Shown: one piece after another, positions 51,701-59,078 of the stretch | Layout of the letters: each line of letters starts with the position of its first letter | Position numbering within the stretch: position 1 is the first letter of the stretch | Source: Limnoperna fortunei | Lineage: Eukaryota; Mollusca; Bivalvia; Mytilida; Modiolidae | Assembly (NCBI GenBank): GCA_944474755.1 | Contig: OX104117.1 | Span: forward strand, 62,115,522-62,179,521 | Direction of reading: 5' to 3' | DNA length: 64,000 nt | Program-made: the position numbers and the translations under genes | The notes under the pieces: generated by a model | The model's database searches: none | The model's input: only the letters and a program-made list of their open reading frames with translations | Told to the model about the DNA's origin: nothing

Positions 51701-53799
51701 TTCAACCAATCAGTCAATAATTTGATTCATTTACATTCTTTAGACCAAATAATGCAGGATTAGAAAAAGTACTGGTAAAATTGTCTTTCAGTAAAGAGAC
51801 CTACATTTGGTCTCTGTGTTACAGTTACAATCCAGTTGTGAAAAGTGTGTCAAACAATACTCTGGATGTAAATATATTTACGAGTTCTTAAATATAAGAT
51901 ATAAATGTATATACGTCAACAAGTGTGGACGGTGAACTAATGCTAAGTAGTAATACCCCCGCTCTCACACAAATTTTGGATGTATGTCAACTATGTGTAA
52001 AGAATTCTGTAAACAGATAGTAGATGACTAAGGAAATAAAATCGCTATACACCATATGGTACTATAAGATAAAACAATATGCAAAATATCAGGCTTCTGC
52101 ATCCTATAGTTGCTTAGAAAACTGTGACAGACATTTTTGTTACTGACGAAAAAAGAACAGAACTGAAGAACAGATTAACGAACTGACAAGGGTAAAACAG
52201 CAAAACAGTCGAAGTGGAAGTATACAAATTTTTAAAACTTTTTCAGTGATACTAACTAATTCTCCATAAGTACTAGTATGCCTATTACTAGTGCATGTAC
52301 ATCTGAGAGTTTTATTTCAATATTTTGCCTTATGCAAAGGCAATAAAAGAAAATCATATACTTTTTTCTGAATTATTTAATCGTCTTTTAAATTGTTTAT
52401 GCTAGCCTCAGTAATGCAATATATCTGTGGTAAATCTTCTTGTTATCAAAGTTAAATGCTAGTCAAAGAAGAGCTGAATACATGTCTTTTGCAATATCTG
52501 CTGTAAATCTTATATATTATTGATTGAAAATTTTGCAGTATTTTAATTTGTCCAAAGTCTACTACATGATATTTTGTATTTTGACAGATTTACTGATTAA
52601 TTGGGGATTGCAAGGTTACGCTTTTCAATATGCCAATCATATTATACATCCAGTTATCAATCATCCGATGGAACACAACAACAACCAATCGACAGTTTTG
52701 AGTACAAAAGGTTTGAATCCTTAAATAACGATGAGATCGACTTCTTATTTGAAAATTTAGATGCAAAGAACACTAAAAGGTAGACACATGCAGCAGTGAA
52801 AATGTTAAGGAAAAAGTTGATAGATATTATCAATTAACAATAATAATTCTCCAGCTCTTATACGTTTCACAATATTGAGGAAAAATGACAAAAATCAACA
52901 ATTTTGACAATTTAGGGGAAACAACTCCTTTAGAGGACATCTTAAAGATGATGTGTGCAAATTTCCAAACCAGTACTTTCATTGGTTTCAGGAGGGATTT
53001 TTTGAAAATTAATTCAAATTGATTTTAAAGAAGTTTAACGGGAATAACTCCCAAATGGTTCATCCGATATTCTTGATCCTGAAGTCATTTTTGTCACTCT
53101 CATAGAGCTTAACAATTAAGCAATTCTAACCTTTTCTAAAGTTTTAATAATATTCAAAATTCATCAATTTTGATGATGAATGGGCAGTAACTCCTACAAT
53201 GAGTTGTTATACAATTTTGACTCAATGTAGACTTTTGTAGAGCTTTTGATGCTGATGATGTAATATGTGCAAAGTTTCAGAGCAATTACTTCAGTGGTTT
53301 TGGAGGAGAAGATTTTTAAAGAAAATTTACCGACGATGAAGGACGCCAAGTGATAGCAATAGTTCACATGACCGTGTGTCAGGTGAGTGAAGAATTGAAT
53401 GAACTTTTTAACGACGATGACAACAGATGCCAAGTGATGGCAATAGCTCTCATGACCCTTCTGGTAAGATGAGCTAACAATGGTATTACAGCACTCCCAT
53501 TATAATTATGTATATCAGGTTAAAACTGAATCCTCTCATCTTCATGAAGGTCTAGGGTTAATGTGTCTTATTCTTATGCTAGTGCTAGATTTAATGTCCT
53601 ACATACCTGTCTTCTAAATAACCTCCTCTCATGTCATGACAAACAAGGGTCTTAGGAATGTTTTCATCAATGTGTCTTTTCTTTCTCAAACACACTGTGG
53701 ATTGTTTTGTTTTGTTGGAAATACATGTACTGTCTGTTGTCCATTCTGTTGCTTCTTTTAAGGTCTTCAGAGGCTGACATTCAAACATTCTGTTCTGGA
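18496..53799 (-). CDS. ENGASE: Cytosolic endo-beta-N-acetylglucosaminidase (ENGase, GH85), nearly complete
   Basis: ENGase cleaves the chitobiose core of free or misfolded-protein N-glycans in the cytosol, between the two GlcNAc residues. Eleven minus-strand exons join in perfect phase to encode 648 residues: 53607-53799, 51282-51430, 38629-38783, 38178-38326, 36468-36639, 35026-35129, 34321-34429, 32026-32219, 24871-25197, 20422-20533 and 18496-18780. Diagnostic segments in order are TLVCHDMRGGYLEDR, YNFYHWQLIDTFVYFSHN, FDGWLINIEN (catalytic Asn and Glu at residues 159 and 161 of the visible protein), VIWYDSV, FDVYVGIDVFGRG and AIFAQGWVYEK. A C-terminal beta-rich region ends in a fibronectin-III-like segment. 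Human ENGASE is about 743 residues, so roughly 90 N-terminal residues are missing. I found no convincing first exon up to 64000. Over half of this 35-kb gene is intronic minisatellite. Confidence 0.93.
18781..20421 (-). other. ENGase intron j-k
   Basis: About 1.6 kb of AT-rich sequence with no recognisable element or open frame of interest. Confidence 0.5.
20422..20533 (-). CDS. ENGASE: ENGase exon j, whose 5' end seeds the 58-bp minisatellite
   Basis: One hundred and twelve nucleotides between acceptor CTTGTTTCAG and donor ACAG|GTATGT. It encodes WYTLDSNLVDSLELTSVSC, then ending REVQTVHIGQVQ, matching the spot where ENGase has a (L/I)GE(I/V)xV strand. Phase is correct with both neighbours (1 + 37 codons). 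The first 46 exon bases plus the last 12 intron bases are the exact unit of the adjoining array, so the 5' half of this exon is the end-copy of a minisatellite. Confidence 0.85.
20488..23620. repeat. 58-bp minisatellite made from an ENGase intron/exon boundary, about 54 copies
   Basis: On the minus strand each unit is ATCTTGTTTCAG (the intron end) followed by the 46 bases that begin exon j (ATGGTACACCTTAGATTC ... GAACTGACA). The copy nearest exon j (20488-20533) is translated. Each copy keeps CTTGTTTCAG and, just ahead of it, CTGAC, a good branch-point match. Units differ at a few sites (TACC/TATC/TTCC and TTCTAAAC/TTTTAAAC). A 16-unit (928-bp) block starting at 21741 recurs from 22669 with the same order of variants. 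The distal edge (23621 onward) returns to ordinary intron. Confidence 0.97.
23621..24870 (-). other. ENGase intron i-j, unique part
   Basis: AT-rich sequence. The short frames at 23933 and 24639 are unsupported. The inverted motif at about 23885-23945 (ACTTGTGCA and TGCAAGT-like pieces) may form a weak hairpin. Nothing else is seen. Confidence 0.4.
24871..25197 (-). CDS. ENGASE: ENGase exon i, beta-domain
   Basis: Three hundred and twenty-seven nucleotides. The first base completes Arg with exon h and continues LFDLDIKCSESYILSFTYK, a beta-sandwich module following the barrel. A low-complexity linker rich in Asn, Ser and Glu follows. It ends WETR at donor AG|GTAGAT in phase 2, a split Arg that matches exon j. 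Confidence 0.9.
25500..25588 (+). mobile_element. SINE 3' fragment
   Basis: Only the last part of the SINE family is left: TTCCTCCCCTT, AACTTGACGCCATGATGCAG, GCTGAAAGTGGTGTAAACGCC and a CAAACACACAAAC tail. Confidence 0.7.
25708..31985. repeat. 71-bp minisatellite, about 88 copies
   Basis: The unit begins GATTCTGGCTTTATATGGAT and ends GATAACCTCTAACT (71 bp; starts at 25990 and 26061). Variants include a 2-nt deletion (TTTATGG), TATAGGG, CAATACAG and CAGTGAG. Higher-order blocks are visible: a TTCTTTATTG/CTGGTTTT variant pair recurs exactly 710 bp (10 units) apart at 30491 and 31201. It fills the ENGase h-i intron and ends 41 bases from the exon h splice donor. Confidence 0.97.
32026..32219 (-). 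CDS. ENGASE: ENGase exon h with a GC splice donor
   Basis: Encodes VLSDITWYNLNVQEVQPFY, then a Cys-rich stretch with AYLGGSCLKYQGELP and TPQLFR. The acceptor is ACTATTATAG. The only donor that preserves phase with exon i is TTCAG|GCAAGG, a GC-type donor. Reading through it stops after two codons. The 71-bp minisatellite begins 41 bases beyond this donor. Confidence 0.9.
32220..34320 (-). other. ENGase intron g-h
   Basis: Mostly the dispersed element at 32473-33969; the flanks are AT-rich with nothing recognised. Confidence 0.6.
32473..33969 (+). mobile_element. 1.5-kb non-coding element with hairpin ends, copy 1
   Basis: Starts CTAGAGGCTCCCAGGAGCCT (a 7-bp-arm hairpin) and ends TGACCCTTCGGGTCAGGTGA then GCTAAAAA (a second hairpin). 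Inside, a section containing CTCATAGAGCAGAACAATTA is present twice about 504 bp apart. No ORF is seen. A long C tract (about 33226-33251) lies in the middle. Related copies are at 52838-53479 and 54060-56035. Terminal hairpins and a CTAA-like end recall Helitron-type elements, but this is inference. Confidence 0.7.
34321..34429 (-). CDS. ENGASE: ENGase exon g
   Basis: One hundred and nine nucleotides between a TGTTTTCAG acceptor and a GTTAGT donor. It encodes FWDTLSDLCPTSLWSNCSV, then STSFCLGAGQNFYVNGH. The SFCLG(A/M)G motif is typical of animal ENGase at the end of the barrel. Confidence 0.95.
35026..35129 (-). CDS. ENGASE: ENGase exon f
   Basis: One hundred and four nucleotides encoding ALQAVRQNNLSAAIFAQGW then VYEKYGKDNFIDNEN. 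The A-(L/I)-FAxGWVYE motif is a GH85 barrel strand. It ends in phase 2. Confidence 0.95.
35130..36467 (-). other. ENGase intron e-f
   Basis: AT-rich sequence with one (AAAT)n tract and no recognised element. The minus-strand frames here carry no protein signature outside the exons. The shorter intron f-g (34430-35025) is likewise featureless. Confidence 0.5.
35519..35567. repeat. (AAAT)n microsatellite
   Basis: A run of AAATAAAT units passing into a poly(A) tract, in an ENGase intron. Confidence 0.85.
36468..36639 (-). CDS. ENGASE: ENGase exon e
   Basis: Encodes MFFDACDGIFLNYCW ... FDVYVGIDVFGRGCLG, the conserved strand and glycine-rich turn near the active site. The junction with exon d is a split Ser codon (AG|C). 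A TA-flanked MITE begins 49 bases upstream of its acceptor. Confidence 0.95.
36690..37071. mobile_element. 382-bp MITE with long imperfect TIRs
   Basis: The two ends (TAGTCAAAATACAATGACC and, as reverse complement, TAGTCAAAATATTATGACC) start a foldback whose arms extend about 160 bases each: GGTATTTTCTACCTATTG, GATAACAGCT, AGAAAACTGCTTC, CTGTTTTCTTTAAAGCTCTT. TA dinucleotides flank it (36688-36689 and 37072-37073). It has no coding capacity. It lies 49 bases upstream of the ENGase exon e acceptor. Confidence 0.85.
37258..37464. mobile_element. 207-bp foldback element
   Basis: Outer inverted ends AAAGTCAACCTTGATATACTTCC and AAAGTTCACCTATGTTATACTTCC (from the right) surround a strong inner hairpin. 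The hairpin pairs CAATCTAATT, CTCTCACTTGCTCCCCC and the matching GGGGGAGCTAGTGAAAGA with AATTAGATTG. It is a small non-autonomous inverted-repeat element. Confidence 0.75.
37817..37958 (-). mobile_element. SINE, 5'-truncated, with 12-bp target duplication
   Basis: Antisense tail and core (TTTGTTTGATGGCGTTTAATGC ... CCCCCGACCTGTGGTAGG). GGCAGTAGAGGT flanks it on both sides (37805-37816 and 37959-37970), so truncation happened at insertion. Confidence 0.8.
38178..38326 (-). CDS. ENGASE: ENGase exon d
   Basis: CTTTCAG acceptor and GTAAGA donor, 149 nt. It encodes FVRYLTVKLHEVLPGSLVIW, then YDSVISTGELKWQDQLNENN. The WYDS and LKWQD(Q/E)LN segments are conserved barrel strands of ENGase. Confidence 0.95.
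38433..38545 (-). mobile_element. SINE fragment in ENGase intron c-d
   Basis: A diverged antisense tail and core: GTGTTTAACACCATTTTTAG, CAGCTATACCATGGCGTC, TTTTTATTGAGAGAGGAAGCC. The head is missing. Confidence 0.6.
38629..38783 (-). CDS. ENGASE: ENGase exon c with catalytic Asn-Ile-Glu
   Basis: Begins GTFITELDDGYARCEEF and ends FDGWLINIENKIQ. The GH85 catalytic pair lies in this exon: Asn at 38647-38649, which orients the 2-acetamido group in substrate-assisted catalysis, and the acid/base Glu at 38641-38643. Both are intact, so the enzyme is predicted active. Confidence 0.95.
38784..40411 (-). other. ENGase intron b-c, unique part
   Basis: AT-rich sequence. A weak SINE-like stretch (about 39605-39700, with GACTCTAATCTTAATTGACAG) and a possible SINE head (about 38925-38960) are visible. 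The frame at 39644-39859 is not supported. Confidence 0.4.
40412..50691. repeat. 10.3-kb minisatellite of 26/28-bp units, about 370 copies
   Basis: It begins with about seven 34-bp units (TCAAATTAAAGTGGACATTGG ...) and passes into units based on GTCAAAGTATAGTGGACATT + GGTAGGTT (28 bp), with GTAGAAAGG (28 bp) and GTAGAGG (26 bp) forms. Rare variants recur in order about 2.94 kb apart: GTCAAAGAAGAGG at 41418 and 44355, and GAGGGCATTGG at about 41842 and 44777. The array is therefore built from block duplications of several kb. It fills most of the 12.5-kb ENGase intron b-c. The open frames on its minus strand exist only because 84 bp is three units without a stop. Confidence 0.97.
50788..51017 (-). 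mobile_element. SINE, nearly full length, diverged
   Basis: Antisense copy from GTTTGTTTGTATGGTGTATAA through CAGCTATATCATGGCATCCAG to the B-box region (AGACTTGAACCCACAAT) and head remnants (AACTACCTTTAC). It sits 260 bases from ENGase exon b. Confidence 0.7.
51282..51430 (-). CDS. ENGASE: ENGase exon b
   Basis: One hundred and forty-nine nucleotides between a TTTTTTTTCAG acceptor and a GTAATT donor. It encodes YNFYHWQLIDTFVYFSHN, then IPPVAWINAAHKNGVRILG, part of the GH85 TIM barrel. The first base completes the split Arg codon of exon a, and the exon ends in phase 1. Confidence 0.92.
52640..52840 (+). pseudogene. Fragment resembling a tyrosine-recombinase (Crypton-like) transposon protein
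   Basis: Frame 52601-52783 reads SLNNDEIDFLFENLDAKNTKR, a stop (TAG), then THAAVKMLRKKLID in the same frame. The pattern 'acidic helix, AKNTKRxT, helix' resembles the N-terminal region of KIAA1958/ZMYM-like and Crypton-type tyrosine recombinases that are abundant in bivalves. It is short, interrupted and lacks any catalytic domain, so it is a relic if the assignment is right. Confidence 0.35.
52838..53479 (+). mobile_element. Hairpin-ended element, copy 2 (5'-truncated)
   Basis: Matches the second half of the element at 32473-33969: CTCATAGAGCTTAACAATTAAGC, GGGCAGTAACTCCTACAATG, GCCAAGTGATAGCAATAG. It ends GCCAAGTGATGGCAATAGCT followed by a mutated end hairpin (GACCCTTCTGGTAAGATGAG). The 3' end is duplicated (about 53345 and 53420). 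Confidence 0.65.
53607..53799 (-). CDS. ENGASE: ENGase exon a (first found in window)
   Basis: The acceptor is TTTTTTGTAG on the minus strand and the donor is ACAG|GTATGT. It encodes the pre-catalytic part with PLKTLKEATEW and TLVCHDMRGGYLEDR, a highly conserved ENGase signature. It starts mid-codon (2 nt), so an upstream exon must exist. A non-LTR retrotransposon fragment starts only about 25 bases upstream of the acceptor. Confidence 0.88.
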
Positions 53800-53825
53800 C
53801 TACAAAAAATATTTGAATCATACTA

Positions 53826-56290
53826 AATATATAGCATCAAATACTTCACAAACATTAGGCTTCCTTAAAAGAAATTTAAAAACAAACAATACAGTCATTT
53901 AGTCTCAGGCACTTATTCAACCAAAACGTGAATATGCTAGTTCCATATGGGAACCTCATACGGCAGACCAATACTATAACCTTGAGATGGTCCAGTGGCA
54001 AGCTGACATGATGCATATATCAAATTGGCCCTCACTACAACAAAAGATAAGAAAAATTAACTAGAGGCTCCCAGGAGCCTGTATCGCTCACCTGAACCTG
54101 AAACCAAACAACCCTTTTTTATCCAGCTTTTCTTTGCTATAAGGAATTGCCCAACACTTCTGCAAAAATCATTAATTTTGACCTTTTAAGGGAAATAACT
54201 CCTATAAGGAGGATCTTTTGATGGTTAGATGGAGAAGGGAGGTTCACTTCAAATTTGCTGTACCTGTTACACTTTTTTAACTATCAGTCGAAAACTCTCT
54301 CGACCCACCCCCCCCCCCCCCCCCTTTTTTCATTTTTTCTATTTTAATCCATCGTAGCTATGTAGGTAGTCAGGTGTCATGATTTGCACAATTTTGGTAG
54401 AGGACATCCTAAAGATGATGTGTGCAATTTTTCAAAGCAGTCCTTTCATTGGTTTAAGAGGAGAAGATTTTTTAAAATCAAGTAAAATTGATTAAAAAAA
54501 TGTTCAAGGAGAATAATTCCTAAACGGTCCATCAGACAATCTTGACCATAAGGTCATTTTTGTAGCCCTCATAGAGCAGAACAATTAAGCAATGCTAACT
54601 TTTTCTCTAGTTCTAATAATTTTCAAGATTTTGAGGCAAAAATGGCAAAAATCATCAATTTTGACAATTAAAGGGCAATAACTCCTATAAGGAGTCATCA
54701 TACAACTTCAACCCAATGGAGTGCTTCTTAGAGCTTTTGATGCAGATGAAGGCATGTCTCTTCGGTTTTCCTGTATCTGTTACACTTTTTTAAATATAAG
54801 CCAAAAACTGTATTTTACCGCCCCCCATCCTATTTTTAGCCATGGTGGCCATGTTGGTTAATCTGCAGTCATGGTTGGTGCAAACTTGGTTGAGGACATT
54901 TGACAGATGATGTGTACAAAGTTTCAAAGCAGTACTTTCAGTTGTTTCAGAAGGGAAGATTTAAAAAAATCAATTAAAACTGATTAAAAAAAACAGTTCA
55001 AGGGGAATAACTCTTAAACGGTTAATCAGACAATCTTGACCTTTAAGTCATTTTTGTAGCCCTCATAGAGCAGAACAATTAAGCAATGCTAACTTTTTCT
55101 CTAGTTCTAATCATTTTCAAGATTTTGAGGCAAAAATGGCAAAAATCATCAATTTTGACAATATAAGGGCAATAACTCCTATAAGGAGTCATCATACAAC
55201 TTCAACCGAATGGAGTGTTTCTTAGAGCTCTTGATGCAGATGAAGGCATGTCTCTTCGGTTTTCCTGTATCTGTTACACTTTTTTAAATATAAGCCAAAA
55301 ACTGTATTTTACCGCCCCCCCATCCTATTTTTAGCCATGGTGGCCATGTTGGTTAATCTGCAGCCATGGTTGGTGCAAACTTGGTTGAGGACATTTGACA
55401 GATGATGTGTACAAAGTTTCAAAGCAGTACTTTCAGTTATTTCAGAGGAGAAGATTTTAAAAAATCAATTAAAACCGATTAAAAAAAACAGTTCAAGGGG
55501 AATAACTCTTAAATGGTTAATCAGACAATCTTGACCTTTAAGTCATTTTTGTAGCCCTCATAGAGCAGAACAATTAAGCAATGCTAACTTTTTCTCTAGT
55601 TCTAATCATTTTCAAGATTTTGAGGCAAAAATGGCAAAAATCATCAATTTTGACAATTAAAGGGCAATAACTCCTACAAGGAGTCATCATAAAACTTTGA
55701 CCCAATGAAGTGTTTTGTAGAGCTTTAGATGCTGAAGAAGGAAGGTCTCTTCGGTTTTCCTGTATCTGTTATACTTTTTGAACTATAAGCAAAAAACTGT
55801 ATTTTGACCCCTCTGTTCTATTTTTAGCCATGGCGGCCATGTTGGTTGGTCTGAGGCCATGATTTGGGCAAACTTGGTAGAGGGCATTTTACTGATGATG
55901 TATGCAAAGTTTCAAAGCAATCCCTTCAGCGGTTTTGGAGGAGAAGATTTTTAAAGAAAAGTTAACGACGACGACGACGGACGCCAAGTGATGGCAATAG
56001 CTCACATGACCCTTCGGGTCAGGTGAGCTAAAAACCAGATTAATTTTATTTGATAAAGTATGTAGCTAGTGCACCTCTAGTCATTCCAACCACAGTATTG
56101 ATACCATCCGACTCCAGATCCAATCTAACACAACCATATACATACAAACATATATTTGCTTCAAAAGATTGCTACAAATATTCACTCTTCTCAGGACCAT
56201 CCCACAGAGGAATCGTATACTCACTTACATCTTGCAATCACCCACAATCGATGCTTTCAAACAGTTGACCCCAGCTGTTATTTCTATACT
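53826..56290 (+). pseudogene. Non-LTR retrotransposon RT C-terminal fragment, split by a later insertion
   Basis: The left part (53826-54059) reads QTLGFLKRNLKTNNT, a stop, then QALIQPKREYASSIW then EPHTADQYYNLEMVQ, the typical tail of jockey/CR1-type reverse transcriptases. The right part (56036-56290) continues the same tail with frameshifts (LFDKVC ... TIDAFKQLTPAV). Between them lies the hairpin-ended element (54060-56035). It is not functional and starts about 25 bases upstream of the ENGase exon a acceptor. Confidence 0.7.
54060..56035 (+). mobile_element. 2-kb hairpin-ended element, copy 3, with triplicated core
   Basis: The 5' hairpin AGGCTCC-CA-GGAGCCT (54065-54080) and 3' hairpin TGACCC-TTC-GGGTCA (56007-56021) bracket a non-coding body. 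A subterminal 10-bp inverted repeat GCTCACCTGA / TCAGGTGAGC (54086-54095 and 56019-56028) is also present. The core containing TGTAGCCCTCATAGAGCAGA recurs at 54561, 55055 and 55550 (period about 495), against two cores in copy 1. A C tract lies at about 54306-54324. Confidence 0.75.
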
Positions 56291-56479
56291 TATATATATA
56301 ATCAATATAATCAACAAAAATATATAGATTTGTATACAGAAGAATACATTTCATAAAGTTAGTCCAACACGATCCAAATAATCACAATTCAATCACAAGT
56401 ACTTTCATGCTTTCCAGCAATCTTCAGGTGAACAAACATCATATACTGGTATATATATAATGACAGAAATAATGATGGG

Positions 56480-57484
56480 GACTCTGAAAAGGCATTCAAT
56501 ACGATGCCACATGAAGAAATGAAATCGAAATTAAACGGGTATGACATATCTGGAAAAACACTATCCTGGATTGATGGGTTCCTATGTCATCGAAAGAAGT
56601 ATGTGGTTGTAAAAGGCACAAGATCAGAGTGGTCTGAAGTTGAATCAAGTGTTACCCAAGGTACCATTCTGGGACCAGTTCTATTAGACCTACACATAAA
56701 CGATATCGTAGATGACAGAATAATTAACAACATCAATTATTGTATTAAACTTCAAGATGATATAAACTTGGAGCATGGGCTAGGAAATCGGGCTGTGGTG
56801 GTAAAAGGCACAAGATCAGATTGGTCGGAAGTTGAATCAGGTGTCCCCCAAGGTACCGTTCTGGGACCAGTTCTATTAGGCCTACACATAAACGATATCG
56901 TAGATGACAGAATAATTAACAACATCAATTATTGTATTAAACTTCAAGATGATATAGATAAACTTGGAGCATGGGCTAGGAAATTGGGCATGCATGTGAT
57001 TCCAATGTAACATGATGAAATTAACACAGAAGTGAAAACACCAAGCAGACTTTGAATATAAATTGGAAGGCTCAACATTGATTTTTGGACAACATACATA
57101 AAGTATGGGGTGTAACTACATGTATATTTTCAGATCTCAGATGGGAAAAACATCTCACTTGAGTATGCCAGATCAGTTAGGGATCCAAATTGCCAATATC
57201 TGGAAAAGGTGCAAAAACGAGCAAAATGTTAGTTGTCAACATCTATGTGTATGAAGATGGATCAATGGCAAATATAATGAGAGAACTAGATTGGAAAACA
57301 CTGAAAGATCTATGACGAGAGAATTTTACATTCCTTATGAATGAACAGACATTTTGAAATACAGCTTTATACCAAATACAATCCAAGATTGGAACAATCT
57401 CATCACATCAATTTTAGAAAATTTCGCACAATCAAAAGATGCCTCCAGTACCTTCTCTGAGCTTATTAGATCTACTAGTTTAGA
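56480..57484 (+). pseudogene. Non-LTR reverse transcriptase fragment with an in-frame 64-codon duplication
   Basis: Starts KAFNTMPHEEMKSKL, corresponding to the RT block DFSKAFD-x-VPH, and continues to SGVPQGTVLGPVLLGLHIND, the conserved palm block. The segment VVKGTRS-(E/D)-WSEVES ... CIKLQDDI is present twice, 192 bp apart. The (Y/F)ADD catalytic block expected after it is absent from both copies, so that deletion preceded the duplication. After a stop at 57008-57010, shifted frames hold SDLRWEKH and the C-terminal IPNTIQDWNNLITS ... STFSELIRSTSL with a stop at 57484. It is dead as an enzyme. Confidence 0.8.
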
Positions 57485-57775
57485 ATAAGACTTCTGACTC
57501 ATGAGCAGTGCAAAAATGTTCTTGGATGTAGCACCTGATTTAATGAAGATGAAGATATATATTTAATTACATTATATTGATTCTAAGTTTGTCTACACCA
57601 TTTTGATTTTCTTTTTTTGGACTTTTGTTTCTTTTATTTATGAACACAAGTTTTTGGATTACCATGCATGCGCAGCAGTTATTAATCATCACTTTTAATG
57701 TATAAACTACAGAATAGCAAAAGAAGAAGAGGTACATGATCTGTATTTATTGAAAATTGTTTTATTTAGAACAAT

Positions 57776-58880
57776 TTAGGTATCGTAACGACTCAACCCA
57801 CTCTCAAGTCACCCCATATTAATAACGAGTCGCCCCACTAAATAACGACTCGCCCCACATATGTAAAGTATATATTAGTTTATAAATTTAATATTTTAAA
57901 ATATATTTAAGTAAATTTATAGTATAAATTTTTTTTAAATTTTATTATATTATATTTTATTGCTAGGTGTTTTAATTGGCGGTGGATCTCTTGAGATTAA
58001 AATGAACTTGTGTTCACTTCTTTAATTAGTTGTGATAATTATAATTGAATGTTTGCTTGTTTACAACCGTGATTAACAGTTTTTAAGAATGAAAAGTTAC
58101 GAATGTAGTTAATATTATAAGAGGCGCGAGACGTACAGTGTAAACTTGTAAAAGAAAAGAAACTGAGATGCTACCAGACTAAACAGACCCTACAGATACA
58201 GGGACGCGCCTATTTGCCTTATGGGAAAAGTATGTTCGACGAGGCGTGACGACATCCCAGCTTCTTGACGCGTGTGCAGTGTTATATGGACCTGTTTAAT
58301 TATTAGACCAGTTGTTTATATATGTTAAATCATTTTTGTTGTCTTATATGTACATTTAATATTTTAATGTTTTGTTGTCTATATCATAATTTGCATTTTA
58401 TTGTTCTTCGTCATCGGTATAACCATCGTCATCCTGACATCATATTCTGTAAATATAGATAATAAATTCATTTAAACATTACAATCTTGTTTCTTTTACT
58501 TTATATATGTGGGAAAATACTGCAAAGTAGCAGAAATAGGAACAAGCTTTTACTCCAAACAAACATTCAAATAAAGACACATAAATTTAAATTATTTCGA
58601 ACTGTTGATCATATCAAAGTTAATCATGATTGTAAACAAGCAAACATTCAATTATAATTATGATAATTAATTAACAAAGTGACATTATACAATATACGCA
58701 AATTAAAAAATTATACTATCAAAATATTTATTTATATTATAAATTTATCAATTTATATTATAAATTTATTTATTTTACATATGTGGGGAGAGTCGTTGTT
58801 GAGTGGGGCGACTCGTTATTAAATGTGGGGCGACTCGTGATTAGCATAGGGCGAGTCGAGATTGGGGCGAGTCGTTATTA
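57776..58880. mobile_element. 1.1-kb foldback element with repeated CGACTCGCCCC ends
   Basis: The left end holds ATAACGAGTCGCCCCACTAA, then ATAACGACTCGCCCCACATA. The right end is the inverse, four or five times (GGGGCGACTCGTTATTAAAT and others). Inward similarity resumes at 58035-58078 and 58622-58665 (TAATTATAATTGAATGTTTG, CTTGTTTACAA). The arms are about 300 and 260 bp. The middle, about 58100-58320, is GC-richer and unique, with no ORF. Confidence 0.75.
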
Positions 58881-59078
58881 TAGGATTAAACACTGGGTTT
58901 TAGGAAATTATCAATGTGTAAACTCCGGCGACTCCCTCACAAACTTGTCAATGTATAAACTCCGGCGACTCACTCACAAACTAAATAAAGTCCGAAGGAC
59001 TTTATGTCAAGTTTGTGAGGGAGTCGCCGGAGTTTACACATTGATAATTTCCTAAAACACAGTGTTTAATCCTTATAA
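58878..59078. repeat. 201-bp palindrome abutting the foldback element
   Basis: Arms 58878-58946 and 59009-59078 are near-perfect inverted copies (TTATAGGATTAAACACTG ... AAACTCCGGCGACTCCCTCA). Between them lie a 36-bp direct copy of the arm end and the small palindrome AAAGTCCGAAGGACTTT. The overlapping 90-codon frame is a by-product. Confidence 0.9.

Larger units (their letters stand above)
51431..53606 (-). other. ENGase intron a-b
   Basis: Holds a tyrosine-recombinase-like fragment (52640-52840) and a truncated copy of the hairpin-ended element (52838-53479). Other sequence is AT-rich without features. Confidence 0.6.

Noticed and set aside
58783..59055. 90-codon plus-strand ORF
   Set aside because: It runs through the foldback repeats and the palindrome, and its sequence is explained entirely by them.
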